From Anaeramoeba ignava (taxonomy: Eukaryota > Metamonada > Anaeramoebidae), in NCBI GenBank assembly GCA_028826165.1, contig JAPDFW010000099.1:1-64000 (forward strand): a stretch of DNA of 64,000 nucleotides. The letters run 5' to 3'. Position 1 is the first letter of the stretch; each line of letters begins with the position of its first letter. The notes beneath the pieces are model-generated. The model did no database searches and was not told the origin of the DNA. It saw only the letters and a list, made by a program, of their open reading frames with translations. Shown here one piece after another: positions 42,076-54,016 of this stretch. A program made the translations under genes and the position numbers.

Positions 42076-43834
42076 TAAATTTGTTAATTAATAAATCAAA
42101 TAAATTTGGATTTGTTTGATTTAATTGAAAATAATCAATTCCAATTTGAATTTCATCAATTATTTCTTGTGTAATTTCAATTTCATCTTTAATTTGGTTT
42201 GAATAAATCCAATATTCAAATATTTGAAATGATTTATTACTCAATTCACTATAATCTGTAACTTTATTAGAAGTATCATTTGTTACAGATAAAAACATTC
42301 CTCGATATAATTCACTTCTCATTATTAATATTAATTTGGGAAATTTATATTGTTTTTCTTTTCTTTCAATTATAAAATCTTTTTCATTTTCATTTAAATA
42401 AATTCTTTTCATTGTTTCTTCAATTTTTTCATTTGAATTTATAATTTCTTTAATTTCAGAATATAATATTGGATTTATTATTCTGTTTGAATAAATCATT
42501 TCAAATACTTGATTTGATTCTTTAATTGATTTTTTTGAAATAATTTCTTGAAGTTTTTCAATTTGATTTTGATTTTGATTTAATCTATATTTCAATATTA
42601 ATTTATGAGCTTCAATTATTTCTCCATTTTCTGTTTTAAATGAAATATCACAAAATTCTTTTCTTCTAAATAATTTTATCAAATCTTCTTCAAGATTGGA
42701 AAAAGAAGAAAGGAAAGGAGAATAATAAATAAATGAATTTCGATATCCGCAAAGAGTATGATAATTGAAAATTTCTTCATTAAATCTTAATTTAGGAAGT
42801 TCAATTTCAATTATATTTCCTTCTTTTTTAGTATTTCCAGTTCCTAATTGACCAAATAAATCACTTCCAAATCCTATTAGTTTTGAATTAGATGTTAAAA
42901 TCAAGTTATGAGCATCTCCAACAGAAAAATCAATAATATTATCATTTTCAAATAAAGATGATTTAATTTCAGTAAATTCATAAGTATTTCCATCTTCTTT
43001 GTCAAGTCCATTAAATAAATAATTTCCACATGAATAAAGTTTTCTTTTTGGATTTTGATTTTGGTCTTCAATCAACATTATTGAATTTGTCCAACCACAT
43101 TGAATATCAATTATTTTACCTTTTGGAATATTTTGGATTTTGGTTAATTTATCGATTTTTGTTTCTTCTTCTTTTGTTGATTCTCCTAATCCAAGTTGAC
43201 CAAAAAGATTTTCACCACATACAAATAATTCATGATTTGAATTCAAAAGAAAAACATGAAATGAAGAATTTCCTGAAAATATTTTAGAAACATTTTTCAT
43301 CATTAAAATTGGTTTTTCTGTTGTAAAAATTATTTCACAATCGAAACCAAGTTGGCCAGATAAATTAGAGCCAATTCCATAAGCATTTTGATTTGAAGTT
43401 AATAAGTAAATTGAATATTTTCCAGAAACAATATCTTCAATTATTCTATCATTTTTATCTTCAATTAATGATGAAATATTGATAAATTCATTTGGATTTT
43501 CTGGATTAATATTTTCTCCTTTAGCAAATACATTTCCTTCTATTGTTAAAATAGCTTCATTTTTATAACCAACAGTTACTTTTTGAATATTTTCAATTTC
43601 AATTTCTTGAGGATTTTGATTTGAATCATTTTTATTTAAGTATTCTATTGCTTTTCCATTTTTAAAAAGGAAAATTGTTGAATAATTTCCTGATGAAATT
43701 TGTTTAATTTGTTTTTCGTTTTCATTTTCATTTTCATTTTCAAATTTAAATTGAATTGGTTTTTTTATTCTTTTTGGTTCATTTTTGATAAGTTTTGGTT
43801 CTTCATTTTTACCAAAAAATAAAATTTCATTCAT
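42062..43834 (-). CDS. RCC1-repeat/BTB protein, copy 3 (intact)
   Basis: The frame can be extended upstream through a hexamer array (Lys-Leu repeats), but the start is set at the ATG at 43834 (MNEILFFGKNEEPKL). This aligns with copies 1 and 2 and follows the shared leader, giving 590 residues. RCC1 blades (NAYGIGSNLSGQLGF, LFVCGENLFGQLGLG, LIGFGSDLFGQLGTG) are followed by the two BTB-like segments (EFCDISFKTENGEIIEAHKL; RSELYRGMFLSVTNDT). It is closest to copy 1 in its C-terminal part (SVTNDTSNKVTDYSEL). Domain-level function only. Confidence 0.9.
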   Translation of the reverse strand: MNEILFFGKNEEPKLIKNEPKRIKKPIQFKFENENENENEKQIKQISSGNYSTIFLFKNGKAIEYLNKNDSNQNPQEIEIENIQKVTVGYKNEAILTIEGNVFAKGENINPENPNEFINISSLIEDKNDRIIEDIVSGKYSIYLLTSNQNAYGIGSNLSGQLGFDCEIIFTTEKPILMMKNVSKIFSGNSSFHVFLLNSNHELFVCGENLFGQLGLGESTKEEETKIDKLTKIQNIPKGKIIDIQCGWTNSIMLIEDQNQNPKRKLYSCGNYLFNGLDKEDGNTYEFTEIKSSLFENDNIIDFSVGDAHNLILTSNSKLIGFGSDLFGQLGTGNTKKEGNIIEIELPKLRFNEEIFNYHTLCGYRNSFIYYSPFLSSFSNLEEDLIKLFRRKEFCDISFKTENGEIIEAHKLILKYRLNQNQNQIEKLQEIISKKSIKESNQVFEMIYSNRIINPILYSEIKEIINSNEKIEETMKRIYLNENEKDFIIERKEKQYKFPKLILIMRSELYRGMFLSVTNDTSNKVTDYSELSNKSFQIFEYWIYSNQIKDEIEITQEIIDEIQIGIDYFQLNQTNPNLFDLLINKFNNQN

Positions 43835-43944
43835 TTTTGAAAAGAAAAAAATGAAAAATGATTTTTTAATTTTAATTTTAATTTTGAATTTTAATTTTAA
43901 TTTTAATTTTAATTTTAATTTTAATTTTAATTTTAATTTTAATT
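43835..43944. repeat. Short leader plus AAAATT/TTTTAA array between VPS41 and RCC1-BTB copy 3
   Basis: 43835-43860 is the shared cluster leader. 43865-43950 is a TTTTAA array reaching the VPS41 stop codon. No gene. Confidence 0.85.
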
Positions 43945-46900
43945 TTAATTTTGATTTGAATTTTGGTTCATTCGACTTGAACAAACAAAACACCAAAATT
44001 TAGAATTATTTTGATTATTATCTGGAGATTTCTTTTGGATAATTTGACGATTATCAACATCATCAGTTTTGATATTTAAAGTATCACTTAAACAAGATTT
44101 ATGATAAGCATGACCACAATTAAAAACAATAGAATTTTGATGAGGTTGATTAAGTATTGATTCTCCGCATAAATAGCAATGTTGAGAAGAAGTGACTCTT
44201 CTTCCTCTTCTTGATTGCTTATAGAAAACAAACATCAAATCAGTGCAATCCTTCTCAATAATATCTTTTGTAACTTCTCTAAGTTGAACTTGCAATTTAA
44301 AATCATCCAAAATTGCTGTCAATTTATTTTGCAAATGAGGTATTTGCATTTTTGGTGGGATTCTTCTTACAACTTGCAATATATCAAACTTGGTACTTAA
44401 TGTGTGATCCAATAAATCTGAAAGATAATTGGGATTTGTTAAGCAATACTTGATTAAATCGTTCCATAAATCTTTATCTCCTTCTTCTTGAACAAATTCA
44501 ATTGCTTGTTTTATATCCTTTAATTCCTTTATAATAATATCAAGTGTTTGTTTTGCATTTCCCATTCTTTTCATGATGAACACCATTTCCCGAATAAGAT
44601 GGTTTTCTCGACAAACCTCAAGTGCTTTTTCCAATGGGATGCTTGTGCTTGATTTGAGGAAATTCATCATTTTTTCTGGTGCAAATTGGACATATAAATT
44701 TAATTGCAATCCGTGATATTTTCTTGAAATAAGTGGATCTTCTTCAAAAATACCATCCAAATATAAATGCAATAATTTTGCGTCGTGTTTTAATTGAGGC
44801 ACAATTTTATCAATAGGAAGTCTATCGTTATTTTTCACCAACAAATCGATTGTTTCTTCAACTGAGAATTCGATTAATTGTTGGACTTTATCCACAATTG
44901 AATCAAACAAATTGTGTTCATTAATCAATCCAAAAACATCTCCTTTCTTAATTTTCAAAAAGATATCTAGTGCTTGTTCGTGTTTATCGGTTTTACTGTA
45001 TAAATTTGCCAATGTTATTAAGTAATTCTCTTGATTTTCTTTTGTTTCTTGTTTGTGTATGTTTTCCTGAATGAATTGTATTAAAACCTGAGTGTCATAT
45101 AAATTAATTGGCCAATCCTCAATCAATTCATTCATTTTTTCAATATCTTTTTGGAGATAATAATTCAAAATTGATTGATAAGTTTTTGGATCCAATTTTG
45201 GTGTTTTGATTGGGATTTTGCTAATAATATCATCAAGTTTATCATTTTCAATAAATTTTTGAATCCATTTAGCCCATAAACCTTCTTCTTTTTCACAAAC
45301 CCAAGAACAATCATTAATTGCTTCTGAAAAAAGTTGGTTTTGGAATAAATGATTAAGATGTTTTTCTCCCAAATCTTGATAAGTATATGCTTTAAGCTCT
45401 TTTGGGTTTTCTTTTGCCAAAGTTATTGCTGATTTAAATTTGGAAACTTTTACAAGCCAAGAAATTTTATTATCGACTGAAAGTTTTTGAGCAGATAAAA
45501 CTTGTTGAGAAGAAGAAAAAAAGAGTTTTTTTTCATTTTCATTATTTTCTAAGTGGTATTCTAAAGGATTTGGTTTTGAACGAAGACGGATTTGGCATTT
45601 TTCAGTTGCAATTTCATTTCCTTCCAAATTGATGAGTCTAATAATTAATCCTTCATTTGATTTAATTTGTTTTTTTTCATCAATAATTTTTTTTTCATCA
45701 ATAATTTCTTTTTCTTCATTATTAATATTTTCATTATTATTATTTTCATTATTAATATTCTCATTATTAGTATTCTCTTGTGTTTTTTGTGGAGGTTCAA
45801 TATCAGTTTCAGTTTCGGTTTGTGTTAAATTATCAGTTTCTGTTTCTGATCTTAAATTTGATTGATTTTCACTTTTTGATTTTTTCAATTTTTTTTGAGT
45901 AGTTTTTGTTCCATCCAATTCAAGTAATAATTCATCATCTTCCATTGTAAGTAATAATAAATTTGAATCAAAAAAGGAAATTCCACAAATAAAGAAATCA
46001 AATATTTGATAATAAATTGCACTCATTTTGGAAGGAGTGTTTTCATTTTTATATAAATCTTTTTTTAGTTCACAAATTGATAAAAAATTTCCCCAAGCAA
46101 TAGCAAGTTTAGAACCTTTCCATTTAAAAAAGCAACGGAATCCATCAGGTCTTGGAGAATTTAAAGGTCTCAATATATTCTATAAAATATATATATTTTT
46201 CAATTCAATTTAAATTTCAATTCAATTTAAATTTCCATTTTTATTTACATGAATAATTTTTGAATTAATAATATCATAAACATAAATTCCATTATTATTT
46301 GACCAAGTAACATATTGATTTGTCCAATTAATAGAATAAATTGTTCCTTCATTACTATGAATTAATAAATCATTTGTTTTAAAAAATCCTAAAAAAAAAA
46401 ATTTTTAATAAAATAATAAAATTATAAAAAATTAAATTAAATTAAATTAAATTAAATTAAATACCTTTACTACGAAGAACAATATTTCCTGAAACTCCTC
46501 CATAAATAAATGATTGTGATTTTTTTACTCCATATTCTGGATCAATTGCTATTGATTTAATAACTTGTGGGAAAGTATATTGTTGTGATTTATCAGTATT
46601 TATTCCATTTATAACAACATTTCCTATTTTTAATTTTTAATTTTTAATTTTTAATTTTTAATTTTTAATTTTTAATTTTTAATTTTTAATTTTTAATTTT
46701 TAAATAAAATTCACCATCAACAGAACAACTTCCAATATAATCTCCTTTAAAATCAAAACTAATATCATTTACAGAAGCTTCATAAGATTTAAATTCTTTA
46801 ATTTTATTTCCCAAAAAATCAAATATATAAATATAACCATCATATGTTCCAATTGCCTTAACAAAATTAAAATTAATTAAAATTAGAATTATAATTAAAA

Positions 46901-47433
46901 TTAATATTTAAAATTAAAATTATAATTAAAATTATAATTATTATTAAAATTAAAATTAAAATTAAAATTAAAATTAAAATTAAAATTAAAATTAAAATTA
47001 AAATTAAAATTATAATTAAAATTAAAATTAAAATTAAAATTATATTTAAAATTAAAATTAAAATTAAAATTAAAATTAAAATTAAAATTATAATTAAAAT
47101 TAAAATTAAAATTAAAATTAAAATTAAAATTAAAATTAAAATTAAAATTAAAATTAAAATTAAAATTCATTTTATAATTAATATTAAAATTAAAATTAAA
47201 ATTAAAATTATAAAATTTACTAAAAATTTTTCATGAGCTTTAAAACAAGAAACTTTATTTGTTCCAACAATAATTTCATTAATTTTTTTTAATTCAGTAT
47301 AATTAAGTAAAGGTTGTTCACTTGTTTCATCAATATTAAGTGAATTTTCTCTTTTATTTCTATGTCTGTGTCTATGTTTTGATTTATGTTTATGTTTTCT
47401 TTTATTAATTGTTTCTTCTTTTTGATTACTCAT
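43945..47433 (-). CDS. VPS41: VPS41, HOPS tethering complex subunit
   Basis: VPS41 links Rab7/Ypt7 and AP-3 vesicles to HOPS-driven fusion at the late endosome and vacuole. Exons 47433-47221, 46856-46715, 46623-46465, 46388-46249 and 46179-43945 sum to 2889 nt, giving a clean 962-residue protein. The N-terminal beta-propeller is read across the first exons (CFKAHEKFL|AIGTYDGYIYIFD; GDYIGSCSVDG; GVSGNIVLRSK; IHSNEGTIYSINW; LRPLNSPRPDGFRC). A low-complexity insert holding the ETETD and NNENINNE tracts follows. Then comes the clathrin-heavy-chain repeat region with QAIEFVQEEGDKDLWNDLIK, which is typical of VPS41. The C-terminal RING-like zinc site is CYLCGES..FNCGHAYHKSCL..CFVC. The N-terminal tail has a His/Arg/Lys-rich stretch. 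All splice phases agree. Confidence 0.93.
46857..47220 (-). repeat. VPS41 intron 1, AAAATT array
   Basis: A 364-bp intron (GTAAAT donor and GTTAAG acceptor on the minus strand) of AAAATT hexamers with some TATAATT units. Another short VPS41 intron at about 46624-46714 is made of TTTTTAA units. Confidence 0.9.
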
Positions 47434-47536
47434 TAATTAAAAAGAAAATTAAAAAAATTGAAAAAAATGAAAATTTAATTTTTTTTTTTCATTTTTTTTT
47501 TTTCATTTTTTTTTTTCTAAATAAAATAATAATAAA
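47434..47536. promoter_or_regulatory. Divergent promoter region VPS41 / CASP
   Basis: 103 bp between two divergent ATGs. It has three long T-tracts with CAT (TTTTTTTTTTCATTTTTTTT at 47480-47515) facing CASP, and AAAAAAATGAAAA facing VPS41. No gene. Confidence 0.45.
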
Positions 47537-50500
47537 ATGAATTTAAATCAAACAGTTGAACAAACAATTCAAATTTGGAAAAGTAAAAAATAATTCAAAA
47601 TTAATTTTAATTTTAATTTTAATTTATAAAAAATTTTTTTTAAATTAATTAGATTTTGATTTTGAAAATAAAAGATCTGAATTTGATGAAAATAGTTTAA
47701 AAATTGGAGAATTTCAAGAAAATTCAACAAATTCAAGAAAACAACTTTCAAAAGAAACAAAAAGTATTTTTATTTTTATTATTTTTATTATTTTTTTATT
47801 ATAAAAAAAACATTTTCAAATTAAAAATTTTAATTCATTTTTCATTTTAAAAGATTTTTTATCACTTCAAAATACTGAAAAATTAAAAAAATTTTCATCA
47901 TTGATTAAGAATTATCAAAAGGAAATTGATTCTTTAACTGAAAGAGCCAAATTCTCTGAAAAATCAATTTTATCAATTTATCAATTTTTTTCAACAGCAC
48001 CTGATCCAACTCCAATTCTTGAATTAATTTTAGTACTTTTAATACTTTTAATCCCTATTTACTCAATATTTTTTTAACCTTCGTTTTATTCTCTTTTTAA
48101 TTTGCAAATTTATATTAATAGAAAGAATATATTGAACTTGAAAAAATTAAAGAAAATTATAAACAAAATGAAAACTCAGAAAAAAATTCTAATTCAAAAA
48201 AACAATTATTATTAATTGAAGATTTAAAGAATAAAAATCAACAAATGAAAAAAGATTTTGAAAATCAATTGGAAGAAAAAAAATTACAATATGATTTAGC
48301 AATTCAAGAACTAAATCAAAAATTACAAAAAGAACAAGAAAATTTCAAATTATTTCAATCTAATCAAAATATTGAACAAAATGAAATTTTTGAATTAAAA
48401 ACAAAACATCGTAAATTAAATATTTAATTAAAATAATATTTAATTTAAAAATAATATTTAATTTAAAAATAATATTTAATTTAAAAATAATATTTAATTT
48501 AAAAATAATATTTAATTTAAAAATAATATTCAATTTAAAAATATTTAATTCTAAAAATATTCAATTTACAATATTTAATTCAAAAATAATATTTAATTTA
48601 AAAATAAATATTTAATTTAAAAATAATATTTAATTTAAAAATAATATTTAATTCAAAAATAATATTTAATTTAAATAATAATTCAAAAATAATATTTATT
48701 TAATTTAAAAATAATATTTAATTCAAAAATAATATTTAATTCAAAAATAATATTTAATTCAAAAATAATATTTAATTTAAAAATAATATTTAATTTAAAA
48801 ATAATATTTAATTTAAAAATAATATTTAATTTAAAAATAATATTTAATTTAAAAATAATATTTAATTTAAATCCAAAAATAATATTTAATTTAAAAATAA
48901 TATTTAATCCAAAAATAATATTTAATTCAAAAATAATATTTAATCCAAAATAATATTTAATTCAAAAAAAATAATATTTAATTCAAAAATAATATTTAAT
49001 TTAATTCAAAAAATAATATTTAATTCAAAAATAATATTTAATTTAAAAATAATATTTAATTCAAAAATAATATTTAATTCAAAAATAATATTTAATTCAA
49101 AAATATTATTTAATTTAAAAATAATATTTAATCCAAAAATAATATTTAATTTAAAAATAATATTTAATTTAAAAATAATATTTAATTTAAAATATTTAAT
49201 TTAAAAATATTATTTAATTTAAAAATATTCAATTTAAAATATTTAATTTAAAAATAATATTTAATTTAAAATATTCAATTCTAAAAATTAAATACAAGAA
49301 TTAAATGCAAAAGAAAAAGAAAATGAAATGATTTCTTTAGATCTTCAAAATGCTCATCTTCGTATTTCTGAACTTGAAAAAAATATTGAATTATTAAAAA
49401 ATCCTTCAAATAATCAAGAAGACCAAAAACAACTTCTTCAAAAAATTTCTAAATTGGAAAACAATTATCAAGAAAAAATGGAACAAATCAATGAATTTGA
49501 AGAACAAATTAAAGAACTTGAACAATCAACAAATGAAAAAGAAGTTGAAATTCTAGAACAAAAACAAAAATTCCAAAAAGAAAAAGAAAAATATGAAGAT
49601 AAAATTGAAGAATTAAATTTAAAACTCACTTCACTTCCAAATGAAAAAGAATTTTCTAAAATTAAAAAAGAATTGGAAATTTTAAAAACTGTTGAATTTG
49701 GATTTTTAAATGAAAATGAAAATCAAAATGAAAATGAAAAAGAAATTCAAAATGAAAAAGGATTGAAATTATTGCTATTAAAAAAATCTAGACATCTTGA
49801 AAATCAAGTTACAAAATTTAAAGTGGAATTAAATAAAAAACAACAAATTCTTGAAAATTTAACTCAACAAAATTCTCAACTCAATGAATCATTAAATCAA
49901 TCACAAAATTTAATCAAAAAATTAGAATCAGATTTATTAATTGCACAAAAAGAAAGATTAAAAGGAAATATTTCAACTCAAGAATATGAAAACATTAATA
50001 ACAACAATTTATCAAATCAAAACGATAATAACACAAAAAATTCAATTATTGAAATTGAGGAAAATGAAAAACAAATTCAATCTGATAAAAACGAACAAGA
50101 AAAAAACGAAAAAATTCAACAAAAAATAGTTGAACAAAAAAAAATGTTTGATATTGTTTGTCAACAAAGAGATCGTTTTAGAAATCAATTAGAACAAATG
50201 GAAAACAAAAATCAAGAATTATCATTTCAATATCAAGAATGCTCAAAATTGAATAAAAGATTACAAGCAGATAATCTTAAATTTTATGAGAAAATTAAAT
50301 TTTTACAAAATTATCAACAAACAAGATCAAATCCAAATTCAAAAATTAATTTTTCTGAAAATATTGATTCAGAACTTGGTTTAAATTCATCAAGAATAGA
50401 AAATGATTATGAAAAAATAATGAATAGAAAAAATGAACAATCTGATTTAATTCAACAATATAAAGAAATTTATGATGAAGGAATAAATCCTTTTAATGAA

Positions 50501-50744
50501 TTTAGTATTCAAGTAAATAATTTTTATTAATTTTAATTCAATAATTTTTAATTCAATAATTTTTATTAATATTTTAATTAATTAGGAAAGAAATTCTCAA
50601 TATCAAAATTTACATCCAATTGAAAAAATTACTTTAAAAGCAAGTAAATTTATTTTATCAAATCGAAATGCAAGATTTTTCTTATTTTTTTATACAATTC
50701 TTATTCATTTAATTACTATAATTTTACTTTTTATTTTGATTTAA
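47537..50744 (+). CDS. CASP-family Golgi coiled-coil membrane protein
   Basis: CASP (the CUX1 splice form) is a golgin anchored by a C-terminal helix and acts in intra-Golgi transport. Exons 47537-47582, 47653-47763, 47854-48032, 48122-48410, 49299-50512 and 50586-50744 sum to 1998 nt, giving 665 residues. The N-terminus has the conserved short block (FENKRSEFDENSL, TERAKFSEKSILSIYQFFST, APDPTPILE). A long Gln/Glu/Lys coiled coil follows, with CQQRDRFRNQLEQMENKNQE near the end. The C-terminal CASP block is YKEIYDEGINPFNEF, then LHPIEKITLKASKFILSNRN, ARFFLFFYTILIHL and the membrane anchor. A large array intron lies between exons 4 and 5. All phases agree. Confidence 0.88.
48411..49298 (+). repeat. 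CASP intron 4, AATATTTAATTTAAAAAT array
   Basis: An 888-bp intron (GTAAAT donor, TACAAG acceptor) of a roughly 18-bp unit AATATTTAATTTAAAAAT with CAA-containing variants. This motif is not seen in other introns of the window. Confidence 0.92.
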
Positions 50745-51006
50745 TTTTTTGAATTTAGTTCATTTGAATTTTCTTTAAATAAAAAATTTTAATCAATTTT
50801 TTTTTTTCATCAAGCAAACTTTAATAAAAAAAAAAATTTCAAATCAAAATCAATTTAAAATTATAAAACACCCCTAAAAATTAAAATCACAATCACAATC
50901 ACAATCAAAATTTCTTTTAAAATTTTTCTCAAATTCAAAATTAAGTTTAAAATTTTTTTTCAATTTTTTCATTTCATTTTTTTTTTTCAAATTTTAAAAA
51001 TATAAA
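50745..51006 (+). promoter_or_regulatory. Intergenic region CASP / MscS-like
   Basis: 262 bp without a gene. It has the 3' flank of CASP, an ACAATC mini-repeat near 50888-50905, then T-tracts with CAT (TTTTTCATTTCATTTTTTTT at 50962-50985) before the ATG at 51007. Confidence 0.4.
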
Positions 51007-53778
51007 ATGGAACCATCAAGACTTTCAATTTCAAGAAATGTTGATTCACTTGGCAAAAAATTACGCAGAGCTAACCTTTCTAAATTTAATAGAGAAAGTC
51101 GATCAACTTCAGTCCAAGACTCAATTCAACTTTCAACTGAATCTGAAAAATAAACCAAAAGATAATTTGGAAAATGAATCTGATTTTGAAGTTATTGTTG
51201 ATTTTGAAAATCCAAAATTAAATCAAGCAATGGAAAATCATGAAAATCAAGAAATAAGGAATTATGAAAAAAAGAAAAAAAAGAAAAAGAAAAAAATAAC
51301 AGATTTTTCACAACAACCAATTTTATTAAGGAAAATTATTGAACAAAGACTTCAACAAAAAGCTCAAGAACCTTTAAAAGAAAAACATATTCAACACGAA
51401 GAAAAAGAATCAAATGTTTCTTGTTTTTATAAATATAAAAAATTCTTCTTATTTTTGATCCCTTTTTCTATTGTTGGTTTTATTGCTTTGATTTTTTACT
51501 TATTTGGTTCTTCTGCTGAAATTACTGAAGTAAAAGTTCATATGTGGGGTTTTACAATTTTATTTCTTTATGGAACTTATTGGGGATTTTATTTTATTTT
51601 TTCAAGAAGTATTTTTATTTCAAATTCAAATTCAAATTCAAATTCAAATTAAAATCAAAATTAAAAATCAAAATCAAAAAAATTAAAATCAAAATCAAAA
51701 TCAAATTCAAAATCAAAATTCAAATTCAAATTCAAATTCAAATTCAAATTCAAATTCAAAATCAAAATTAAAATCTAAATCAAAATCAAATTCAAAATTA
51801 AAATCTAAATCAAAATCAAATTCAAAATTAAATTTTAAATCAAATTATTTTAGTTTATTGGGCTTTAGGATTTTGTTTAAAACCTTCCAAATTATATAGA
51901 ATTAAACCTCTTCGTTTACCTCTTGGTTTATTTTTTGCATGTAAATTAATAGAAAATAATTAACAAATTTTTTTATATCAAATTTTATTAATAATTTTAT
52001 TAATATTAATAAAGCTCTTACAGCCTATATTGTTTGGGATACAATACTTGCAACATCTTTAAGAACAACATTTATTAATCAATTACTTCTTTTCATAGTA
52101 AATTTTCAAAAAAATTAAATTCAAATCAAATCAAAATTAAATTCAAATCAAAATCAAAATCAAAATCAAATCCAAATTTAAATCAAAATTAATTTAATTT
52201 AAAAATTAGTTAGTTTCATCAATCATAAGATGCTTTCTTGAAATTCTTCTTCAATATGTTGATAAAAGATTACTTGATAAAACTTATTTTGATAAATTAT
52301 TTCAAAGTTTAGAAGAAGAATCTTATATTAAAAATCTCATTTCACAAACTCCTCATTTCCCAAAAAAATTCCAAGAAAAATTAACACAACCTTCTCAAGA
52401 AGATAGTAAAGAAATTCCTTTAGTAGAAATAGCACAACCGATTGAACCACTTCCTCAAACAAAAAAGCCAAGATTAATAAGCAAAAAACAAAAGAAATTA
52501 ATGAATTTTGGAATTTCTAAAGTAAATTATATTTAATAATAAAATAATAAAATATTGAATTGAATTTAAAAATTTAAATCAAAAAGGCTAGAAAATTATT
52601 TCTTCAACAAAATGATGTTCTTTATGTTAAAAAAGATGAAAAATTACACCATAAAGTTAATATATTTGTAGAAGAAATCATGTCAAATGCAGATATTCAA
52701 GAAAAAGGATTTTTAACTTATTTAGATTTTGAATTATTTTTTCATCCACAAAAAGCTAAAAAAGCATTTTTATTTTTTCTAAGTTCACCAATAATAGAAG
52801 AATCAGAATTAAAGGAAAAGAAAATAACACCAGAAATATTAAAACCAAAAATAACAGATTTTTTTATTGAAAGAGGAAATTTAAAAAAAACAATTCAACA
52901 ACATCAAAGTTTATCAGAAATTGTGAAGAAATTATTAAAATTTGTTTATTGGGTTATAATGATAATTGTTTTCCTTATTATTATCAAAGTTGATTTGGGA
53001 AGTTTATTTCTTGCTTTAGTAACTTTATTAGTTTCATTAAGTTTTGCTTTTTCAGGAATAATTAAGAATTTTGTTGATTCATTAACTTTAATATTTGGAG
53101 TTAAACCTTATGATACTGGGGATGTTGTTATAATTGAGGATATTGGGTATACTGTGAAAGGAATGGATTTGTACAAAACAATATTCGAAGATTTTCAAGG
53201 CAGAAGATGGTATTTCGCAAACTGGAGTCTTCTATCAAAACCAATTGCAAATTATAAAAGAAGTCCAAATGTTGTTTTTTTCAGAGAAATTTGGATCAGT
53301 TCAAAAACTTCAACCAAAAAAATTATGCAGTTTGGAGAAAAATTGGATGCTTTTATTAAAGCAAATCCTGAATCATTTGATCCTTTATTTACTTTTAAAA
53401 TTGCAGGATTGGATAAAGTTGTGGAAAAAATATTACTATTATTTTCTATAACGATTAAATGCAATTCTTGGCAAGATTTTACAGTTTGGACAGATTTAAG
53501 GAATGATTTCTATTTATTTTGCAATAATGGTAAATTATTTTTAAAAAATGAAAATAATATTTTTTTGTTCCACTTTTTTTATTAATTAAAATTTAAACAC
53601 AAAAATATTATATTTTTTTTTATAATAAATAGCTTTTAATGAATTAGGTATTGCTTATGAATATCCATCAATGGATCTTGATATTTTTGTTCATCAATCA
53701 AATAATAAAAAACAAAAATTGCAAAAAGCAAAAAAGAAAAATATTCCAGAAGTAATAATGCCATTTTTAGATAAATAA
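51007..53778 (+). CDS. MscS-like mechanosensitive channel (plant/fungal MSL type)
   Basis: Exons 51007-51608, 51854-51940, 52015-52097, 52210-52521, 52587-53529 and 53633-53778. A surplus A at about 51145-51150 (GAAAAATAAACC) breaks the frame. Without it the exons sum to 2172 nt (723 aa). Eukaryotic MSL proteins are tension-gated anion-preferring channels. Seen are a charged cytoplasmic N-terminus, two to four membrane helices (FFLFLIPFSIVGFIALIFYL; AYIVWDTILATSL), a long cytoplasmic loop, and the pore-lining helix with its following beta domain (FVYWVIMIIVFLII, FLALVTLLVSLSFAFSGIIK, FGVKPYDTGDVVIIEDIGYT). After exon 5 the end is NELGIAYEYPSMDLDIFVH. The start at 51007 (MEPSRLSISRNVDSLG) follows the T/CAT leader. 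Confidence 0.87.
51609..51853 (+). repeat. MscS-like intron 1, AAATTC/AAATCA array
   Basis: A 245-bp intron (GTATTT donor, TTTTAG acceptor) of AAATTC, AAAATC and AAATCT hexamers. It stays open in the frame of exon 1 for a while, encoding a Ser-Asn repeat, so a retained intron would add a low-complexity tail. Confidence 0.85.
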
Positions 53779-54016
53779 ATTTATTAAAGAGAAAAGAAAA
53801 AGAATAATGAAAATGAAAAGAAGAAAAGAATGAAAAAGAAAAGAAGAATGAAAAAGAAGAATGAAAATGAATAAAAATAAGTTCTGAATTTTTTTTTCTC
53901 CTTTTTTTTTTCTCCTTTTTTAATTTATTTAATTTTTTCCTTTTTTTTTTTTTTTCATTTTTTTTCTCGTTAAAAAACAAAAACAAAAACAAAAAAAATT
54001 TTTTCAATCATATTTA

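Noticed and set aside
43945-43996. Start of RCC1-BTB copy 3 at 43996
   Set aside because: That start lies in the VPS41 3' end and the hexamer array. The ATG at 43834 aligns with paralogues and follows the shared leader.
53636-54007. Minus-strand ORF of 123 residues between MscS-like and Rh genes
   Set aside because: It is the antisense of the last MscS exon and of T-tracts; composition is low complexity and no family is visible.
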